Below, one piece after another: positions 25,925 to 32,773 of a DNA stretch of 32,773 nt (within the stretch, counting starts at the first letter, position 1; each line of letters opens with the position of its first letter). A program made the position numbers and the translations under genes. The DNA is taken from NCBI GenBank assembly GCA_903878115.1, contig CAIRGO010000152.1, positions 1 to 32,773 of the forward strand, given 5' to 3'. The notes beneath the pieces were generated by a model, which had not been told where the DNA came from, searched no databases, and saw only the letters and a program-made list of their open reading frames with translations. This stretch comes from Akkermansiaceae bacterium (GTDB lineage: Bacteria > Verrucomicrobiota > Verrucomicrobiia > Verrucomicrobiales > Akkermansiaceae).

Positions 25925-26986
25925 ATGGCTAGCCCTAACGACGACATCCCTTCACTAGATGATAAACCCTCGCGCCGGGCCGTTATTGGTAAAACACTCC
26001 GGCAATTTTGGATCATCTCGAAGGCGTTCTTTGCGTCGGAACGACGGCGGAAAGCGCGCGGTTATCTCATTGCCTTAGTGAGCTTGTCGCTCGCCGTTGG
26101 AGCCATACAGGTCCTGATGAGCTATGCGGGGCGGGATTTCATGAATGCCATCGCGAAAAAAGACCCGACGGCCTACTGGCGGATGCTGTGGCTGTATCTC
26201 GGCACTTTCGCCCTTGCAGTGGTCATAGGGGTATACTACCGATGGGTCGAAGAACGTCTCGCCTTGCTCTGGCGCGAGTGGATGGCGCAGCACCTTACCA
26301 AGCGCTACTTCAACAATCGCGCCTACTATCGACTAAGGGGCTCGGAGAACATCGACAACCCCGATCAGCGGATCAGTGAGGATGTGCGGAATTTCACTGC
26401 TAACTCACTTTCCTTTCTCCTCATCAGCCTGAATTCACTCGTGACACTAATCGCGTTCGTGGGCGTACTTTGGGGGATCTCGGGCAAGCTTGTAGGTGTT
26501 TTAGTTGCCTACGCGGCGGTGGGCACGGCTGTGAGTATTCTCATCGGTCGACGTCTTGTGGGACTTCACTATCAGCAGTATGAAAAAGAAGCAGATTTCC
26601 GTTATGGCCTCGTCCGAGTGCGGGACAATGCGGAGTCCATCGCCTTTTACAGGGGCGAGAAACGCGAGCATCTCGACCTCTTCAATCGCCTCACCCGAGT
26701 GGTGGGCAACATGCGCAAGATCATCACCTGGAATCGAAACTTGGGCTTTTTCACAAACAGCTACAATTACGTCGCGCTCGTCCTGCCCGTTATTGTAGTT
26801 GCGCCGTTGTTCATGCGCGGGGAAGTGGAACTCGGAGTTATCACTCAGTCAGCCGGAGCCTTTGCTCAGGTTCTCGCCGCGATATCGCTCATCATCACTC
26901 AATTTGGTATCATTAGCGCCTATCTCGCTGGTGTCCAGCGTCTTGGCAGTTTGTGGGATAAACTCGATGAACACGATGCAGAATAA
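25925..26986 (+). CDS. SbmA/YddA-type ABC exporter, membrane half (followed by in-frame stop)
   Basis: This is the transmembrane part of a COG4178-type ABC protein (SbmA/BacA/YddA-like, fused permease-ATPase). A cytoplasmic N-terminus and membrane segments (about 45-68, 92-115, 175-205, 275-300 and 315-340) are seen. So are the family blocks GRDFMNAIAKKDPTAYW, LTKRYFNNRAYYRL, NPDQRISEDVRNF and EKEADFRYGLVRVRDNAESIAFYRGE. The last two are strongly typical of this family. The ATG at 25925 is used; a GTG two codons earlier is possible. The frame ends with TAA at 26984-26986. It then continues in the same frame through a second stop into the ATPase half. In related proteins the two halves are one chain of about 580 residues. 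Transport substrates in the family include peptides and vitamin B12-like compounds; here it is unknown. The G+C content looks higher than in the neighbours. Confidence 0.85.
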   Translation: MASPNDDIPSLDDKPSRRAVIGKTLRQFWIISKAFFASERRRKARGYLIALVSLSLAVGAIQVLMSYAGRDFMNAIAKKDPTAYWRMLWLYLGTFALAVVIGVYYRWVEERLALLWREWMAQHLTKRYFNNRAYYRLRGSENIDNPDQRISEDVRNFTANSLSFLLISLNSLVTLIAFVGVLWGISGKLVGVLVAYAAVGTAVSILIGRRLVGLHYQQYEKEADFRYGLVRVRDNAESIAFYRGEKREHLDLFNRLTRVVGNMRKIITWNRNLGFFTNSYNYVALVLPVIVVAPLFMRGEVELGVITQSAGAFAQVLAAISLIITQFGIISAYLAGVQRLGSLWDKLDEHDAE

Positions 26987-27016
26987 GAGCGCATCATCAA
27001 CGAGGCGAATTTATAG
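26984..27016 (+). other. Two in-frame stop codons in the linker of the ABC exporter
   Basis: TAA at 26984-26986 and TAG at 27014-27016 are both in the frame that joins the membrane half to the ATPase half. The codons between and after them still read as a normal linker: ERIINEANL, then LDDESRFIRLDKMTV. So there is no frameshift, only two nonsense codons 30 bases apart. Confidence 0.9.
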
Positions 27017-27052
27017 TTAGATGATGAAAGTCGTTTCATCCGACTCGATAAA

Positions 27053-27682
27053 ATGACAGTGCGTACGCCCGATGGCATGAAAACACTAGTGAAAGATTTA
27101 TCCTTTTATCTCCGGAAGCGCCAGAGCCTGCTCATCATGGGCGCGAGTGGCACAGGAAAAAGTTCAGTATTGCGCACCATTGCCGGTCTCTGGTCGAGCG
27201 GTTCTGGATCGCTTGAGCGACCGGCCTTGAGCGATCTGATGTTTCTCCCGCAGCGACCATATATGGTTCAAGGCAGTCTGCGAGATCAGTTGCTTTATCC
27301 CTACCCCGGTCGAGCGGTGAGTGACGAAGAAATCCACCGGATCGTGAAAGAGGTGAACCTCGACGATGTCCTCACCCGGGTCGATTGCGAACTGGATCGT
27401 GTCGTTGACTGGACGAATGTCCTTTCTCTCGGCGAGCAGCAGCGGGTGGCCTTTGCACGCCTTTTCTTGCACCCTCCCAAGTTCGCGTTTCTCGACGAAG
27501 CCACGAGTGCTCTCGATGAAGACAATCAGGATCGCCTCTATGCACTGCTGAAAAAATCGACTGTCGGTTACATAAGCGTCGGCCACAGCACTACCCTAAT
27601 CGAACACCACGAGCGGCTTTTAATACTCGACCGTTCAGGCAGCTGGGAGATTAAGGACAACCAACTTACCCTTTCCTCATAA
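27053..27682 (+). CDS. SbmA/YddA-type ABC exporter, ATPase half
   Basis: This is the nucleotide-binding part of the exporter that begins at 25925 and is in the same frame. From the first ATG after the stops (27053) it has 209 residues: Walker A GASGTGKSS (about 30-38), FLPQRPYMVQGSLRDQL as the Q-loop region, signature LSLGEQQR (about 124-131), Walker B FAFLDEATSALD (about 144-155), and the H-loop histidine in VGHSTTL. All catalytic motifs are intact, which is unexpected for an old pseudogene. No ribosome-binding site is seen before 27053. The domain therefore may be made by reinitiation, by readthrough, or not at all. The next gene starts 133 bases later. Confidence 0.85.
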   Translation: MTVRTPDGMKTLVKDLSFYLRKRQSLLIMGASGTGKSSVLRTIAGLWSSGSGSLERPALSDLMFLPQRPYMVQGSLRDQLLYPYPGRAVSDEEIHRIVKEVNLDDVLTRVDCELDRVVDWTNVLSLGEQQRVAFARLFLHPPKFAFLDEATSALDEDNQDRLYALLKKSTVGYISVGHSTTLIEHHERLLILDRSGSWEIKDNQLTLSS

Positions 27683-27815
27683 ATTCCACGATACCCCTCT
27701 TGACCATGCTGCAGATCATGACGCGCTATCCTTGGCGCATTCCATGATAGAAAACGAACTTTTCCGCCCATTGATTATGCTGGTCATCGGCGCAAAGGTA
27801 GATTTATCATCAGTC

Positions 27816-29108
27816 ATGCGCTACAAGGCTATCGATCCCCAATTGTTCATTAGAAATCGCGAGAAACTTCGCGCATTTTTACCACCTAACAGCATTGTCA
27901 TCGTGTTGGCGAATGATGTTTACCCGACCAATGCCGATGGCTCGATGCCTTTTAAGCAAAATGCCGATTTGTTCTATCTATGCGGCGTTGATCAAGAAGA
28001 TACCGCATTGATTTTGATGCCTGATGCGAAAGATCCGAATCAGCGAGAAATGCTTTTTGTCAAAGAAACCAGTGAGTATATTGCCGTATGGGAGGGGGAA
28101 AAACTTAGCAAAGAGCAAGCGCGTAGTGCCACCGGAATTCAGCGGATCGAGTGGTATTCATCTTTTGAGACGATGCTGCATCAATTGATTCCACAAGTGC
28201 AGCACATTTATCTAACGACAAATGAGCATCTTCGCGCCGTGGTTGTAGTAGAAACCGCGAATGATCGTTTCATCAAAAAATGCCAACACCGTTATCCTTT
28301 GCATCGGTATGAGCGTCTCGCACCGTTGTTGCATAAATTGCGGATGATTAAAGAGCCACAAGAAACAGCCATTATTCAGCGTGCTTGCAATATCACCGAG
28401 GCTGGATTTCGTCGGTTGTTAGGTTTTGTCAAAGCAGGAGTGGGCGAGTGGGAAGTAGAAGCAGAATTATTGCATGAATTCGTCCGTCGTGGTTCACGTG
28501 GCTTTGCTTACCAGCCAATTATCGGCAGTGGTAAAAATGCCTGCGTGCTTCATTACGTGAGCAATGAATCCGTGTGTAAAGATGGCGAGATGTTATTGTT
28601 AGATGTCGCCGCCGAGTATGCGGGCTACGCTTCTGATCTCACCAGAACCATTCCTGTGAATGGTCGCTTCACCGCGCGACAACGCGACGTGTACACATCG
28701 GTGTTACGGGTGATGCGCAGTGCAAATCAAATCTTGAGACCTGGGAATACGCCGATGGAATACCAAAAGCAGGTGATCGAAATCATGGAGGAAGAGTTGA
28801 TTCGCCTGAAATTAATCGATGCCAAAGAGGCGAAAAAACAGGGCCCAGAAAAACATTTGGTGAAAAAATATTTCATGCACGGCACCTCGCATCACATGGG
28901 CTTGGATGTACACGATGTAGCACCGCCGCACGAACCTTATGCGGAAGGCATGGTCTTCACCATCGAGCCAGGGATTTATATTCGCGAGGAAAATATGGGC
29001 ATTCGTTTGGAAAATGATGTCGTCATTGGCGCGACGAAAAACTTCGATTTGATGAGCAACATTCCGATAGAGATCGAAGATATTGAGCAACTCATGGCGG
29101 CACGCTAA
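27816..29108 (+). CDS. pepP: Xaa-Pro aminopeptidase (aminopeptidase P, M24B)
   Basis: This metallopeptidase removes an N-terminal residue next to proline. The M24 metal ligands are all visible: D263 (LLLDVAAEYAGY), D274 (SDLTRT), H359 (HGTSHHMGLDVHD), E384 (TIEPGIYI) and E399 (IRLENDV). The N-terminal aminopeptidase P domain contains NADLFYLCGVDQEDTALIL. From the ATG at 27816 it is 430 residues, close to the E. coli enzyme. The frame extends to 27732, but those 28 residues (FRPLIMLVIG...) have no family match. No signal peptide is seen, so it is cytoplasmic. The gene stands alone on the + strand, with a possible terminator ten bases after its stop. Confidence 0.92.
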   Translation: MRYKAIDPQLFIRNREKLRAFLPPNSIVIVLANDVYPTNADGSMPFKQNADLFYLCGVDQEDTALILMPDAKDPNQREMLFVKETSEYIAVWEGEKLSKEQARSATGIQRIEWYSSFETMLHQLIPQVQHIYLTTNEHLRAVVVVETANDRFIKKCQHRYPLHRYERLAPLLHKLRMIKEPQETAIIQRACNITEAGFRRLLGFVKAGVGEWEVEAELLHEFVRRGSRGFAYQPIIGSGKNACVLHYVSNESVCKDGEMLLLDVAAEYAGYASDLTRTIPVNGRFTARQRDVYTSVLRVMRSANQILRPGNTPMEYQKQVIEIMEEELIRLKLIDAKEAKKQGPEKHLVKKYFMHGTSHHMGLDVHDVAPPHEPYAEGMVFTIEPGIYIREENMGIRLENDVVIGATKNFDLMSNIPIEIEDIEQLMAAR

Positions 29109-29118
29109 AACGCATAAT

Positions 29119-29133
29119 CCGCTATTCCAGCGG
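29119..29133 (+). terminator. Possible terminator after the aminopeptidase gene
   Basis: CCGCT (29119-29123) pairs with AGCGG (29129-29133) around the loop ATTCC, and a T-rich stretch (AATTTTATATTT) follows. The stem is short, so this is tentative. No gene is seen between 29109 and 29253. Confidence 0.35.
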
Positions 29134-29253
29134 GCTAATTTTATATTTCTCTGCTGCACGTTCATTTTTCGCTTCTCTCCACTCGCGTATTGGGTGTTCG
29201 TGTAGTTTTTCTTTCCCAAGAGGTTATTTTCTGCTACCAATTTTCTTGGACTT

Positions 29254-29562
29254 ATGGAACTTATCGATCCTCATCTTTTTCGTCAGGATCCTCGGCTAAA
29301 ACATCAACTCAGTGCTGATGCAATTGCCGCTGCGCCGCAGGTTTGTTTAGGCATCGCACTGGAAAACCTCCAGCGCTGGGAAGACTGGGGCCGAACTCAG
29401 CGGGGACCGATCTGTGAATGGAGAGTCCATATTGAGAAAGCCAAAAAATCGTCCAGCGGGCTCGAGAGTTTGCTGCATTTTCTCCGCACCGCCGATCCTG
29501 ATGCTACTCCTTTGCTTTCCTGTTCACCCTTTGTTGGTCTGCCAACACCGTTCGCCACATGA
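29254..29562 (+). CDS. Small protein coupled to DUF6036-like gene, function unknown
   Basis: This 102-residue protein has no signal peptide or membrane segment. The middle reads LENLQRWEDWGRTQRGPICEW, then LESLLHFLRTADPDA and SPFVGLPTPFAT at the end. It overlaps the next gene by four bases (29559-29562), so the two are translationally coupled. Small proteins of this shape are found upstream of DUF6036-type genes, where they could act as the partner or antitoxin-like component. I know of no proven function. The first 30 residues (HLFRQDPRLKHQLSADAIA) look helical. Confidence 0.7.
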   Translation: MELIDPHLFRQDPRLKHQLSADAIAAAPQVCLGIALENLQRWEDWGRTQRGPICEWRVHIEKAKKSSSGLESLLHFLRTADPDATPLLSCSPFVGLPTPFAT

Positions 29563-30083
29563 CACTCAGCGCCCTGCAGCACTTGATTCGCTCTGCCCAG
29601 GCACTCGCCGAGGACACTCATTTGCTCGTTCTCGGTTCAGCCTCCCTGTTAGCCTCGTTTCCTGATCTCGGCAATCATGATGCCATCCTTTCAGCTACTT
29701 ACGATGCTGACCTGCTTCCTCAACCGTTTGAGGAACTCACTGCGATTATGCTGGACGAAGCACTTGGTGAGCAGCGAGCCTACTATCGTCGCTATGGTTA
29801 CCACGCTGATATTCTCCGCGCATCCATTGTCGATACGCTTCCCCAGGGCTGGACTGAACGGACGGTCGCCATCGAAGGAACGCAGGCCCACGCGTTGGAT
29901 CCCTATGATCTCGCGGCGGTGAAATTGCTAGTCGGTCGCGTAAAAGATCTTGAACTCGTCAAGCATCTCGTAAGCAGCAATCGTCTTCAGATTGACCAAA
30001 TCCAAGAACGGATCAATCTCCTGCCTATCCCTGTGGAAATGCATCCACGGATACAAAGCTGCCTTGCCGGGCTAGGGAAATGA
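29559..30083 (+). CDS. DUF6036-like nucleotidyltransferase-fold protein
   Basis: The 174-residue protein shows the layout of DUF6036/AbiEii-like proteins with a nucleotidyltransferase fold. It has HLLVLGSASLLASFPD (about residues 20-35, the strand and GS motif), then SATYDADLLPQPF with the acidic pair (about 46-58). GYHADILRASIVDTLPQGW follows at about 81-99, and DPYDLAAVKLLVGRVKDLELVKHLV at about 120-145. The last segment (D-L-x-x-x-K followed by K-D) is typical. The family contains toxin-like members and uncharacterised ones. It starts inside the stop of the previous small gene (ATGA overlap). Downstream it ends 20 bases from the convergent ketosynthase gene. Confidence 0.75.
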   Translation: MTLSALQHLIRSAQALAEDTHLLVLGSASLLASFPDLGNHDAILSATYDADLLPQPFEELTAIMLDEALGEQRAYYRRYGYHADILRASIVDTLPQGWTERTVAIEGTQAHALDPYDLAAVKLLVGRVKDLELVKHLVSSNRLQIDQIQERINLLPIPVEMHPRIQSCLAGLGK

Positions 30084-30103
30084 TAAACGTGAAGGGTTAC
30101 GGT

Positions 30104-31111
30104 TTATTGCAACGCTACTAATGAATTATGACCGCCTAGCGAAGCGGCGATTTTGTAGACGGGACCAGTGGCGTTTTGTTCGATTTCTGGCATTTGAAAA
30201 TTTTGCGGACAATGTAAGCCTGCGCGATTCGGTGGCAATTGTTGGTGGCGAAGAAATTCTGTTAGAATCACCGTTTCTAACAATGAACCCGCGCCGATAC
30301 CGTGACCAAGGAACGGTTTTAACAAATGTAAGGTTGGTTTTTGCTCTGGAAATGCCCGACATAGCACCGTCGTTTCTGCTTTACTATGAGACGCTGTACC
30401 CGTCGCATGTGGGCATAACGCCACTGGGGCGCCAAAACTCTCCACCGCTTGGGTGAGCAGTGCGGTCAATTGTCCGCAATCGGCATCGAGCGCCAACGGA
30501 TCACTCGCATCTGAATTTGCTAAATAGCCGATCATGCGCGGCACGCCATTTTGAACGCCACTTTCTAAGGTGAGAGCGGCAGCACATTCGGCAGGAAAAA
30601 TCCCCGATGTTTCAGGATGGTAGGGATCGTTACGATAATTTTTTGATAGAATTCCCGTGGCTGCGTAGCCATCTAACAAAATTTTTACCATGGGTAAATC
30701 AACCGCTACCACCAATGCTCGTGGGGCGATGCCGCATTGCAGATGCATCGCCGCCACTCCCATCGCATCGAGACCAGCAGAACATCCTGTCGATATAACT
30801 TGATAAGCGCCCTTGATCCCAAGCTCAATCGAGATCGCAGCAGCGGCCTCGCCGTGCATCGCATTGCTCGCAGCCATCAAAGGAAACGCACGTCTGCCGG
30901 GCCACGGTTGCAACCAACCTGCGGCACCACCGCGCGATGTACCAAGAATTAGCACCGCTTCGGCAAGCTCCGCGCGGGACCACCCAGCCTGAGCAATCGC
31001 TTGTCGCGCCACATGCAATGCCGCCATTGATGCAGGTGACCACTTACGATGCGTGAGCAATTTGCGATCTTGAATCCAAGCCGCAGGTAAAATCGGATCT
31101 GAATGATCCAT
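30104..31111 (-). CDS. Beta-ketoacyl synthase-like protein with missing standard start codon
   Basis: The thiolase-fold ketosynthase motifs are all present: nucleophile STGCSAGLDAMG (C110), CPHATGTASHSKAE (H235), LLKPFLGHGIGAG (K265, H270) and the C-terminal LGGHNSLVAL. Numbers count from the ATG at 31111. The family's N-terminal strand, SINGLGALSALGENL, lies upstream of that ATG in the same frame (about 31219-31175). The frame is open up to a stop at 31274-31276 but contains no ATG, GTG or TTG. The best-placed initiation codon would be ATC at 31231, giving 375 residues. So the annotated start lacks the first 40 conserved residues. It is a single, divergent ketosynthase with no other fatty-acid or polyketide genes nearby. 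An insertion sequence begins 98 bases upstream of 31231. Confidence 0.8.
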   Translation of the reverse strand: MDHSDPILPAAWIQDRKLLTHRKWSPASMAALHVARQAIAQAGWSRAELAEAVLILGTSRGGAAGWLQPWPGRRAFPLMAASNAMHGEAAAAISIELGIKGAYQVISTGCSAGLDAMGVAAMHLQCGIAPRALVVAVDLPMVKILLDGYAATGILSKNYRNDPYHPETSGIFPAECAAALTLESGVQNGVPRMIGYLANSDASDPLALDADCGQLTALLTQAVESFGAPVALCPHATGTASHSKAETTVLCRAFPEQKPTLHLLKPFLGHGIGAGSLLETVILTEFLRHQQLPPNRAGLHCPQNFQMPEIEQNATGPVYKIAASLGGHNSLVALQ

Positions 31112-31328
31112 GAGCTCGCCGATGGGTCGAAACGGAAATGCTCCCGCAAGGATGGCATGGTAATGATCCGTTAGATTTTCACCAAGGGCAGAGAGCGCCC
31201 CGAGACCGTTTATGGATAATGATGTTTGGATAAAAGTAGGATGGAGAGTGGGAAAAAATAATAGCGAACTATGCTACGAGGGAAATCAAAATTCAATCAA
31301 CGGAAAGAAATTTTTTGTTATTTGATTT
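31112..31328 (-). other. N-terminal ketosynthase coding remnant plus 50-base gap up to the IS
   Basis: Bases 31112-31231 encode, in frame with the ketosynthase, its missing N-terminal residues, but from a non-standard start (ATC). Bases 31232-31273 are still open. Bases 31277-31328 hold nothing that I recognise and end where the insertion sequence begins. Confidence 0.6.
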
Positions 31329-31344
31329 CACAGGCGTCCCATAG
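31329..31344 (+). repeat. Left terminal inverted repeat of the IS
   Basis: CACAGGCGTCCCATAG. The reverse complement of the right end reads CACAGCCGTCCCATAG, so only the sixth base differs. Confidence 0.8.
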
Positions 31345-31400
31345 CATTGAGTAAAAATGGGCTGGTGTTGAGTTGAAATCCCTGCCACTCGGTAGGGGTA

Positions 31401-32626
31401 ATGAATAACAAAACACCAACCCGCGCCAATGTAATTGTTCTCAAACAAATACTCAACTTCATTCCTCGCGGAATGATCAATCGCCTCGCTCTTGAGACGG
31501 GCGTGGAAGCTAAAGCCCGAACATTCAGCGTGCTGAGCCATCTTTCCGCGATGCTTTTTGCTCAACTCTCCCACGCCATCGGCCTCAACGATGTCTGCGA
31601 CTGGCTCCGACTCAAGTCTGCAGCACTAGCGCGTTTCGGCATCACTCCACCTTCCAAAAACGCTCTCTCCCACGCGAACAAGGGACGCAACTCGGAGTTT
31701 GTCTAAAAGCTGTTCTGGTCGGTGTTGAGGCATCTCCAGAATGCCAGTCCGAGCTTTTCCGCAGGGCGCAAGGCAAGGGTCTGCTGAGACGCTTCAAGGT
31801 CAAGATCCATGCGGTGGACTCCACGGTCATTCAGTTGGTGGCTAACTGCATGGACTGGGCTAAGCACCGCAGACGCAAGGCGGCGGCAAAAATGCACCTC
31901 CGCCTCGATCTGCATAGTTTCCTACCTTCTTTCGCGGTTGTGGACACTGCCGGCCAGCAAGATAATAAACGCGCCCGCGAAGTCTGCGCAACAATCCAAG
32001 CCGGTGAAATTGTCGTGTTCGACAAGGCCTATGTTGATTTCGATCACCTTAGCGATCTCGATGCCCGCGAAGTCTCGTGGGTTACTCGAGCCAAGGACAA
32101 CATGCAATACCGCGTCGTGAAAAATCTAACTAAGGGTCATAAGAACATCATGAAAGATCAAATCATCGCCTTACAAGGCAAACACAAGGGCGTGAAGCTA
32201 CGGCGCGTCGAGGCATGGGTAGAAGTAGATGATGCATGGCGCAAAATGGTTTTCATCACCAACAACATGGAGTGGAGTCCGAGTTCGGTGTGCGATCTCT
32301 ATCGCCGCCGCTGGGACATTGAGGTATTTTTTAAACAGGTAAAGCAGAGCCTTAAGCTCGGTAGTTTCCTAGGTCACAGCGCGAACGCGGTGAGATGGCA
32401 GGTTTACACCGCCTTGCTGGTCTATGTGCTGCTGCGATTCATGGCGCACCTATCAGATTGGGGACACAGCTTTACGCGGTTGTTTGCCGTTACGCGCTCG
32501 GCGCTGTGGGAGCGGATCGACTTATTGGCATTGCTGAAATCCTATGGGACAGCATCCGGACGATTTAAGGTTATCGGAGCACTCAATACCGCATGGTTAC
32601 CAGGGTATGCGCAGGTGAAAACGTAA
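31401..32626 (+). pseudogene. IS4-family transposase, broken by one stop and one frameshift
   Basis: The N-terminal part (31401-31706, 101 residues) looks like the DUF4372-type opening of IS4 transposases: LKQILNFIPRGMINRLALETGVE, then LSHLSAMLFAQLSHAIGLNDVCDWL. It ends with an in-frame TAA at 31704-31706. The same frame goes on (KLFWSVLRHLQNASPSFSAGRK) to about 31773. There a missing base shifts reading to the frame of the rest (GKGLLRRFKVKIHAVDSTV). The DDE residues are intact: D in AVDSTVIQL, D in VFDKAYVDF, and E in the Y-R-(3)-E-(6)-K motif (YRRRWDIEVFFKQVKQ). Restoring one base gives 409 codons, the normal size. With both lesions the enzyme should be dead. Confidence 0.88.
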
Positions 32627-32757
32627 TCTCATGGGACAGCATCGGCGCGCAATCTCAACGATCTATCGACCTTACCGTAAAAATTCGCAATCGGCATTCC
32701 TCAAAAAAACCTCTCAGGGCCACGTAGAATCAAGGCCTAGGACGCACCGTGCTTAGG

Positions 32758-32773
32758 CTATGGGACGGCTGTG
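32758..32773 (-). repeat. Right terminal inverted repeat of the IS (at window edge)
   Basis: CTATGGGACGGCTGTG, inverse of the left end with one mismatch. The 131 bases between the transposase stop and this repeat hold no gene. They include another copy of the ATGGGACAGC word at 32631-32640. Confidence 0.75.

Larger units (their letters stand above)
31329..32773 (+). mobile_element. IS4-family insertion sequence, degraded (about 1.45 kb)
   Basis: The element is bounded by inverted repeats at 31329-31344 and 32758-32773, matching at 15 of 16 bases. Between them is a single broken transposase gene (31401-32626). The length of about 1445 bases is normal for IS4-family elements. The right repeat ends exactly at the last base of the window, so the repeat may be longer and the target duplication cannot be checked. 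The left end is 53 bases from the stop in the ketosynthase upstream frame. Confidence 0.85.

Noticed and set aside
30259-30281. GTTAGA...TCTAAC inverted repeat
   Set aside because: It lies inside the ketosynthase coding region and has a short stem. Coding constraint explains it.
31679-31690. A possible third copy of the AAGGGACG loop found near rsmH
   Set aside because: The flanking bases do not pair, so there is no hairpin. It is part of the transposase gene.
1-32773. CRISPR arrays, tRNA or rRNA genes, prophage or a known defence operon
   Set aside because: No regularly spaced repeats, cloverleaf-like sequences or phage and defence signature genes were found on reading both strands. Intergenic gaps are too short or too AT-rich to hold them.

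Overview
The window most likely comes from a member of the Verrucomicrobiota. Two loci encode the PSCyt1/DUF1549/DUF1553 type of exported haem-c protein, one of them next to a DUF1501 protein. This gene pair is expanded in Planctomycetota and Verrucomicrobiota. The window also has a long, classical division and cell-wall (dcw) cluster whose MurE carries the meso-diaminopimelate motif DNPR. That fits a verrucomicrobial genome better than a planctomycete one. Taxonomy is inferred from gene content only.

Layout. 1-1869 (-): 5'-part of a PSCyt1/DUF1549/DUF1553 gene that runs off the window. 2015-3199 (+): purT. 3388-4368 (-) and 4560-5522 (+): a divergent pair, a predicted alpha/beta hydrolase and a DUF808/YedI-type membrane protein. 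5713-6756 (+): an exported protein with a serine-hydrolase motif. 6757-7096: an AT-rich palindromic leader. 7097-18697 (+): one tight dcw operon, mraZ-rsmH-(ftsL-like)-ftsI-murE-murF-mraY-murD-(LysM protein)-ftsW-(78-aa protein), with most junctions overlapping by 1-4 bases or spaced by a few bases. 18702-21373 (-): cstA-nth, joined by an ATGA overlap. 21496-25213 (-): a complete PSCyt1/DUF1553 plus DUF1501 pair. 25443-25682 (+): a glycine-zipper lipoprotein. 25925-27682 (+): an SbmA/YddA-type ABC exporter gene broken by two in-frame stop codons in the linker. 27816-29108 (+): Xaa-Pro aminopeptidase. 29254-30083 (+): a small protein coupled to a DUF6036-like nucleotidyltransferase-fold protein. 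30104-31111 (-): a ketosynthase whose conserved N-terminus has no standard start codon. 31329-32773: a decayed IS4-family insertion sequence whose right terminal repeat is the last thing in the window.

How the genes work together. The dcw operon makes the lipid-linked peptidoglycan precursor (MurE, MurF, MurD, MraY) and the septal synthase core (FtsW with FtsI, and the FtsL-like protein). MraZ and RsmH sit at its head as usual. The cluster stops after ftsW, so murG, murC, ddl, ftsQ, ftsA and ftsZ must lie elsewhere. The other genes look like ordinary metabolism and export functions.

Most interesting signals: two copies of a hairpin element with an identical eight-base loop and different, still base-paired stems, lying in the same reading frame at the start of rsmH; the two nonsense codons between the membrane and ATPase halves of the ABC exporter; the ketosynthase with ATC where its start codon should be; and the AT-only palindromes upstream of mraZ. 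I found no CRISPR array, no tRNA or rRNA, and no clear new multi-gene defence system. The DUF6036-type pair is the nearest candidate to a toxin-antitoxin-like module.
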